64,000 nt of DNA, taken from Chlorocebus sabaeus (taxonomy: Eukaryota > Chordata > Mammalia > Primates > Cercopithecidae). A model generated the notes under the pieces. It had not been told where the DNA came from and did not search any database. It saw only the letters and a program-made list of their open reading frames with translations. The stretch is taken from assembly GCF_047675955.1 (NCBI RefSeq), contig NC_132915.1, positions 16,910,266-16,974,265 of the forward strand. The letters are read 5' to 3'. Of the stretch, positions 57,781 to 64,000 are shown piece by piece (positions within the stretch are counted from its first letter, which is position 1; each line of letters opens with the position of its first letter). Both the position numbers and the translations under genes were made by a program.

Positions 57781-58411
57781 AGCAGTCTGTGATCTAACCG
57801 CAAGGCAGCAGCGAGGCTGGGGAAGGGGCGCCCGCCATTGCTAAGGCTTAAGTAGGTAAACAAAGCCGCTGGGAAGCTCGAACTGGGTGGAGCTCACAGC
57901 AGCTCAAGGAAACCTGCCTGTCTCTGTAGACTCCACCTCTGGGGACAGGGCACAGCTAAACAACAACAAAAGCAGCAGAAACCTCTGCAGACGCAAACGA
58001 CTTTGTCTGACAGCTTTGAAGAGAGCAGTGGATCTTCCAACACGGAGGTTGAGATCTGAGAAGGGACAGACTGCTACTGCCTGAGTAGCCTAACTGGGAG
58101 ACCTCCCCAACTAGGGGCAGTCTGACACCCCACACCTCACAGGGTAGAGTACACCCCTGAGAGGAAGCCTCCAAAGCAAGAATCAGACAGGTACACTCGC
58201 TGTTCAGCAATATTCTATCTTCTGCAGCCTCTGCTGCTGACACCCAGGCAAACAGGGTCTGGAGTGGACCTCAAGCAATCTCCAACAAACCTACAGCTGA
58301 GGGTCCTGACTGTTAGAAGGAAAACTATCAAACAGGAAGGACACCTACACCAAAACCCCATCAGTACGTCACCATCATCATCAAAGACCAGAGGCAGATA
58401 AAACCACAAAG
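57399..58411 (+). promoter_or_regulatory. L1 5' UTR with internal promoter
   Basis: 1,013 bp. It contains caagatggcc at 57408-57418, the YY1-binding core that positions initiation at the L1 5' end in the family. This is longer than the ~0.9 kb of human L1Hs, as expected for lineages that keep the segment lost in younger hominoid L1. In the family an antisense promoter also lies here; its activity in this copy is not inferable. Confidence 0.85.
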
Positions 58412-59426
58412 ATGGGGAAAAAGCAGGGCAGAAAAGCTGGAAATTCAAAAAATAAGAGCGCATCTCCCTCGGCAAAGGAGCACAGCTCATCGCCAGAAAC
58501 GGATCAAAGCTTGACGGAGAATGACTTTGACGAGATGAGAGAAGAAAGCTTCAGTCCATCAAACTTCTCAGAGCTAAAGGAGGAATTACGTACCCAGCGC
58601 AAAGAAACTAAAAATCTTGAAAAAAAAGTGGAAGAATTGATGGCTAGAGTAATTAATGCAGAGAAGGTCATAAACGAAATGAAAGAGATGAAAACCATGA
58701 CACGAGAAATACGTGACAAATGCACAAGCTTCAGTAACCGACTCGATCAACTGGAAGAAAGAGTATCAGCAATTGAGGATCAAATGAATGAAATGAAGCG
58801 AGAAGAGAAACCAAAGAAAAAAGAAGAAAAAGAAATGAACAAAGCCTGCAAGAAGTATGGGATTATGTAAAAAGACCAAATCTACGTCTGATTGGGGTGC
58901 CTGAAAGTGAGGGGGAAAATGGAACCAAGTTGGAAAACACTCTTCAGGATATCATCCAGGAGAACTTCCCAACCTAGTAGGGCAGGCCAGCATTCAAATC
59001 CAGGAAATACAGAGAACACCACAAAGATACTCCTCAAGAAGAGCAACTCCAAGACACATAATTGCCAGATTCACCAAAGTTGAAATGAAGGACAAAATCT
59101 TAAGGGCAGCCAGAGAGAAAGGTCGGGTTACCCACAAAGGGAAGCCCATCAGACTAACAGCAGATCTCTTGGCAGAAACTCTACAAGACAGAAGAGCGTG
59201 GGGGCCAATATTCAACATTCTTAAAGAAAAGAATTTTCAACCCAGAATTTCATATCCAGCCAAACTAAGTTTCATAAGTGAAGGAGAAATAAAATCCTTT
59301 ACAGATAAGCAAATGCTTAGAGATTTTGTCACCACTAGGCCTGCCTTACAAGAGACCCTGAAGGAAGCACTAAACATGGAAAGGAACAACCGGTACCAGC
59401 CATTGCAAAAACATGCCAAAATGTAA
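58412..59426 (+). pseudogene. L1 ORF1 (RNA-binding chaperone), two frameshifts
   Basis: ORF1 encodes the trimeric RNA-binding protein that coats L1 RNA. The first segment (58412-58870, start MGKKQGRKAGN) holds the N-terminal tail and the heptad-rich coiled coil (LEKKVEELMARV, LDQLEERVSAI). A one-base loss near 58820-58840 changes frame before the RRM. A second one-base loss near 58965-58970 changes it again. The last open part (59085-59426, 113 codons) keeps C-terminal-domain motifs such as AREKGRVTHKG and FQPRISYPAKLSF. Total length is 1,015 bp against 1,017 expected, so both lesions are single-base deletions. No functional protein is possible. Confidence 0.95.
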
Positions 59427-59489
59427 AGACTATTTAGGCTAGGAAGAAACTGCATCAACTAACGAGCAAAATAACCGGTTAATATCACA

Positions 59490-62400
59490 ATGACAGGATC
59501 AAGTTCACGCATAACAATATTAACCTTAAATGTAAATGGACTAAATGCTCCAATTAAAAGACACAGACTGGAAAACTGGATAAAGAGTCAAGACCCATCA
59601 GTCTGCTGTATTCAGGAGACCCATCTCACACACAGAGACATACATAGGCTCAAAATAAAGGGATGGAGGAAGATTTACCAAGCAAATGGAGAACAAAAAA
59701 AAGCAGGGGTTGCAATTCTAGTCTCTGATAAAACAGACTTTAAACCATCAAAGATCAAAAGAGACAAAGAAGGCCATTACATAATGGTAAAAGGATCAAT
59801 TCAACAGGAAGAGCTAACTATCCTAAATATATATGCACCCAATACAGGAGCACCCAGATTCATAAAGCAAGTCCTTAGAGACTTACAAAGAGACTTAGAC
59901 TCCCATACAATAATAATGGGAGACGTCAACACTCCACTGTCAACATTAGACAGATCAACAAGACAGAAAGTTAACAAGGATATCCAGGAATTGAACTCAT
60001 CTCTGCAGCAAGCAGACCTAATAGACATCTATAGAACTCTCCACCCCAAATCAACAGAATATACATTCTTCTCAGCACCACATCGCACTTATTCCAAAAT
60101 TGACCACATAATTGGAAGTAAAGCACTCCTCAGCAAATGTACAAGAACAGAAATTATAACAAACTGTCTCTCAGACCACAGTGCAATCAAACTAGAACTC
60201 AGGACTAAGAAACTCAATCAAAACCGCTCAACTACATGGAAACTGAACAACCTGCTCCTGAATGACTACTGGCTACATAATGAAATGAAGGCAGAAATAA
60301 AGATGTTCTTTGAAACCAATGAGAACAAAGATACAACATACCAGAATCTCTGGGACACATTTAAAGCAGTGTGTAGAGGGAAATTTATAGCACTAAATGC
60401 CCACAAGAGAAAGCAGGAAAGATCTAAAATTGACACTCTAACATCACAATGAAAAGAACTAGAGAAGCAAAAGCAAACGCATTCAAAAGCTAGCAGAAGG
60501 CAAGAAATAACTAAGATCAGAGCAGAACTGAAGGAGATAGAGACACAAAAAACCCTCCAAAAAATCAATGAATCCAGGAGTTGGTTTTTTGAAAAGATCA
60601 ACAAAATTGACAGACCGCTAGCAAGACTAAAAAGAAGAAAAGAGAGAAGAATCAAATAGACGCAATAAAAAATGATAAAGGGGATATCACCACCGACCTC
60701 ACAGAAATACACACTACACTCAGAGAATACTATAAACACCTCTATGCAAATAAACTAGAAAATCTAGAAGAAATGGATAATTTCCTGGACACTTACACTC
60801 TTCCAAGACTAAACCAGGAAGAAGTTGAATCCCTGAACAGACAAATTGCAGGCTCTGAAATTGAGGCAATAATTAATAGCCTACCAACCAAAAAAAGTCC
60901 AGGATCAGATGGATTCACAGCTGAATTCTACCAGAGGTACAAGGAGGAGCTGGTACCATTCCTTCTGAAACTATTCCAATCTATAGAAAAAGAGGGAATC
61001 CTCCTTAACTCATTTTATGAGGCCAACATCATCCTGATACCAAAGCCTGGCAGAGACACAACAAAAAAAGATAATTTTAGACCAATATCCCTGATGAACA
61101 TCAATGCAAAAATCCTCAATAAAATAATGGCAAACCGGATTCAGCAGCACATCAAAAAGCTTATCCATCATGATCAAGTGGGCTTCTTCCCTGGGATGCA
61201 AGGCTGGTTCAACATTCGCAAATCAATAAACATAATCCAGCATATAAACAGAACCAAAGACAAGAACCACATGATTATCTCAATAGATGCAGAAAAGGCT
61301 TTTAACAAAATTCAACAGCCCTTCATGCTAAAAATGCTCAATAAATTCGGTATTGATGGAACATACCTCAAAATAATAAGAGCTAGTTAGGACAAACCCA
61401 CAGCCAATATCATACTGAATGGGCAAAAACTGGAAAAATTCCCTTTGAAAACTGGCACAAGACAGGGATGCCCTCTCTCACCACTCCTATTCAACATAGT
61501 GTTGGAAGTTCTGGCTAGGGCAATCAGGCAAGAGAAAGAAGTCAAGGGTATTCAGTTAGGAAAAGAAGAAGTCGAATTGTCCCTCTTTGCAGATGACATG
61601 ATTGTATATTTAGAAAATCCCATTGTCTCAGCCCAAAATGTCCTTAAGCTGATAAGCAACTTCAGCAAAGTCTCAGGATACAAAATTAATGTGCAAAAAT
61701 CACAAGTATTCTTATACACCAGTAACAGACAAACAGAGAGCCAAATCACGAATGAACTCCCATTCACAATTGCTTCAAAGAGAATAAAATACCTAGGAAT
61801 CCAACTTACAAGGGATGTAAAGGACCTCTTCAAGGAGAACTACAAACCACTGCTCAGTGAAATAAAAGAGGACACAAACAAATGGAAGAACATACCATGC
61901 TCATGGATAGGAAGGATCAATATCGTGAAAATGGCCATACTGCCCAAGGTAATTTATAGATTCAATGCCATCCCCATCAAGCTATCAATGAGCTTCTTCA
62001 CAGAATTGGAAAAAACTGCTTTAAAGTTCATATGGAACCAAAAAAGAGCCTGCATCTCCAAGACAATCCTAAGTCAAAAGAACAAAGCTGGAGGCATCAC
62101 GCTACCTGACTTCAAACTATACTACAAGGCTACAGTAACCAAAACAGCATGGTACTGGTACCAAAACAGAGATATAGACCAATGGAACAGAACAGAGTCC
62201 TCAGAAAGAATACCACACATCTACAGCCATCTGATCTTTGACAAACCTGAGAGAAACAAGAAATGGGGAAAGGATTCCTTATTTAATAAATGGTGCTGGG
62301 AAAATTGGCTAGCCATAAGTAGAAAGCTGAAACTGGATCCTTTCCTTACTCCTTATACGAAAATTAATTCAAGATGGATTAGAGACTTAAATGTTAGACC

Positions 62401-63316
62401 TAATACCATAAAAACCCTAGAGGAAAACCTAGGTAGTACCATTCAGGACATAGGCATGGGCAAACACTTCATGTCTAAAACACCAAAAGCAATGGCAGCA
62501 AAAGCCAAAATTGACAAATGGGATCTCATTAAACTAAAGAGCTTCTGCACAGCAAAAGAAACTACCATCAGAGTGAACAGGCAACCTACAGAATGGGAGA
62601 AAATTTTTGCAATCTACTCATCTGACAAAGAGCTAATATCCAGAACCTACAAAGAACTCAAACAAATTTACAAGAAAAAAACAAACAACCCCATCAAAAA
62701 GTGGGCAAAGGATATGAACAGACATTTCTCCAAAGAAGACATTCATACAGCCAACAGACACATGAAAAAATGCTCATCATCACTGGCCATCAGAGAAATG
62801 CAAATCAAAACCACAATGAGGTACCATCTCACACCAGTTAGAATGGCGATCATTAAAAAGTCAGGAAACAACAGGTGCTGGAGAGGATGTGGAGAAATAG
62901 GAACACTTTTACACTGTTGGTGGGATTGTAAACTAGTTCAACCATTATGGAAAACAATATGGTGATTCCTCAAGGATCTAGAACTAGATGTACCATATGA
63001 CCCAGCCATCCCATTACTGGGTATATACCCAAAGGATTATAAATCATGCTGCTATAAAGACACATGCACACGTATGTTTATTGCAGCACTATTCACAATA
63101 GCACAGACTTGGAATCAACCCAAATGTCCATCAGTGACAGACTGGATCAAGAAAATGTGGCACATATACACCATGGAATACTATGCAGCCATAAAAAAGG
63201 ATGAGTTTGTGTCCTTTGTAGGGACATGGATGCAGCTGGAAACCATCATTCTTAGCAAACTATCACAAGAACAGAAAACCAAACACCGCATGTTCTCACT
63301 CATAGGTGGGAACTGA
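59490..63316 (+). pseudogene. L1 ORF2 (endonuclease/reverse transcriptase), broken
   Basis: ORF2 makes the nick and copies RNA at the target. The endonuclease segment (59490-60452) keeps the catalytic pattern: N14 in LTLNVNG, E43 in CIQETHL, the NIYAPN tyrosine, MGDVNTP, KIDHIIGS and SDHSAIK. It ends at a TGA (60450-60452, TTA in the family). A one-base loss near 60630-60640 shifts frame. The reverse-transcriptase part runs open in 60773-61390 (motif A SIDAEKAF) to a TAG (61388-61390), then 61445-62965 with LFADDM and the cysteine-rich CWRGCGEIGTLLHCWWDC, ending at TGA (62963-62965, a CGA change). The last piece ends at 63316. Length is 3,827 bp against 3,828. Confidence 0.97.
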
Positions 63317-63576
63317 ACGATGAGATCACTTGGACTCGGGAAGGGGAACATCACACACCGGGGCCTATCATGGGGAGAGGGGTGGGGGAAGGGGGGTGGG
63401 AGGAGGGGGGAGGGATTGCATTGGGAGTTATACCTGATGTAAATGACGAGTTGATGGGTGCTGACGAGTTGATGGGTGCAGCACAGCAACATGGCACAAG
63501 TATACATATGTAACAAACCTGCACGTTATGCACATGTACCCTAGAACTTAAAGTATAATAATAAAAAAAGAAAAAA
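63317..63576 (+). other. L1 3' UTR with G-rich tract and poly-A
   Basis: Contains a polypurine G-rich tract (about 63371-63414, repeated G3-G6 runs) of the type able to form G-quadruplexes in L1. A perfect 18-bp tandem pair, tgacgagttgatgggtgc, lies at 63444-63461 and 63462-63479. Then the conserved 'acatatgtaacaaacctgca' and 'ctagaacttaaagtataata' lead into an A-rich tail. The repeated 18-mer may mark a monkey L1 subfamily. Confidence 0.93.
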
Positions 63577-63590
63577 AAATCTGCTTCTGC
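63577..63590 (+). repeat. Right target-site duplication of full-length L1
   Basis: aaatctgcttctgc, exact copy of 57385-57398, directly after the A-rich tail. Confidence 0.96.
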
Positions 63591-64000
63591 ATGCAATTAG
63601 AATCAAATAAAATATTCTGTGTGATTTCAGTTATCTTGAACCTATTAAGATTTGTTTCATGACCCAGAATTAGGCTTTTCTTGGTGAACATTTCATTAAT
63701 AATATTTTAAAGAAATTTAAACATTTAAAATTAGATTTACCCACATGGTTACCATTGCTAGCTGCTTTTTTGCATATCCATACTTTCATTTGGTATCATT
63801 TTACATATTCCTGAAGGAATTTTTCTAATAGTTTTAAGGTGCAGGTCCAATGGTGATGAATGCTTTCATCTATAGTTTATTTGAGAAAGTTTTTTATTTT
63901 GCCTCCATTTGTAGAAGGTGTTTTTGCCACATATAGAATTATACACTTAACTTTTCCTTCAGTACTCTAAATATATTACTTCAACATCTTCTGGTTCCAG
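63591..64000 (-). mobile_element. L1M, antisense (right part of host element)
   Basis: Continues the antisense L1M interrupted by the full-length L1 ('gtttcatgacccagaattag', 'ttttcttggtgaacatttca', 'aatggtgatgaatgctttca', 'ttcaacatcttctggttcca'). It runs off the right edge of the window and has no intact frame. Confidence 0.7.

Larger units (their letters stand above)
57399..63576 (+). mobile_element. Full-length L1PA-type LINE-1, inactive
   Basis: A 6,178-bp element with every structural part: 5' UTR starting ggggcggagcaagatggcc, ORF1 region, 63-bp spacer, ORF2 region, G-rich 3' UTR and A-rich tail. It is flanked by a perfect 14-bp duplication. Net lengths are nearly exact, with ORF1 two bases and ORF2 one base shorter than the usual 1,017 and 3,828 bp. 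Three single-base frameshifts and three premature stops make it non-autonomous. It lies antisense to an older L1M. Low divergence suggests a catarrhine or cercopithecid-age insertion, not a polymorphic one. Confidence 0.98.

Noticed and set aside
58215..58490. Minus-strand frames over the L1 5' UTR/ORF1 junction and over ORF2 (e.g. 60266-60739)
   Set aside because: They are reverse-strand shadows of L1 sequence and carry no independent evidence.
35..60000. CRISPR arrays, operons, bacterial genes or a novel defence system
   Set aside because: The sequence is primate nuclear DNA; repeats present are transposons and microsatellites, with no evenly spaced short repeats.

Overview
This window is non-coding nuclear DNA from a primate, most likely an Old World monkey. 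It is full of Alu elements, primate L1 (L1PA-type), older L1M, L2 and MIR, and MaLR (THE1/MST/MLT1) LTRs, so it is a primate genome. The monkey call rests on one young AluY (43,139-43,465). Its right monomer reads GAGATCTGGCCACTGC, where the human AluY consensus has GATCGCGCCACTGC; as I recall it, the Old World monkey AluY lineage carries GATCCGGCC, so this copy differs by one CpG decay. No host protein-coding exon, tRNA, snRNA or CRISPR array could be supported. The long open frames belong to retroelements or are chance.

Layout. 1-5.7 kb: an old antisense L1 piece, an MLT1 LTR carrying two separate insertions, and unassigned old DNA. 6.1-7.7 kb: a repeat-free block. 7.7-14.3 kb: L2/MIR/MaLR fossils, two unusual inverted-repeat loci and a MER33-like DNA transposon. 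16-20.5 kb: Alu, an MST LTR, antisense L1M, a 5'-truncated L1 tail and an antisense L1PA 3' half. 20.5-27.3 kb: one old L1M interrupted in turn by a second L1M (itself hit by an Alu), a full-length RPS19 processed pseudogene and a THE1 solo LTR, ending in a long imperfect palindrome. 27.7-54 kb: scattered L2, MIR, hAT, Alu, THE1/MST/MLT1, MER2 and L1 pieces separated by DNA I cannot classify, including a repeat-poor block at 39.8-43.1 kb. 54-57.4 kb: L1M fragments, an LTR remnant and an AT microsatellite containing an 82-bp copy of sequence from 1.9 kb upstream. 57.4-63.6 kb: a structurally complete L1 (6,178 bp, 14-bp target-site duplication) with its 5' UTR, broken ORF1 and ORF2 and a G-rich 3' UTR, inserted into an older antisense L1M that continues to the window end.

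No genes work together here; the history is layered retrotransposition plus replication-error rearrangement. No new protein or RNA system was found. The most unusual items are structural: two same-orientation short templated insertions (66 bp over 3.7 kb; 82 bp over 1.9 kb), a locally inverted Alu, a 47-bp-arm palindrome made from L1 sequence, two smaller inverted-repeat loci, and a long antisense ORF in the L1 5' UTR that reads into flanking DNA. Family names come from memory of consensus sequences, not from a database search.
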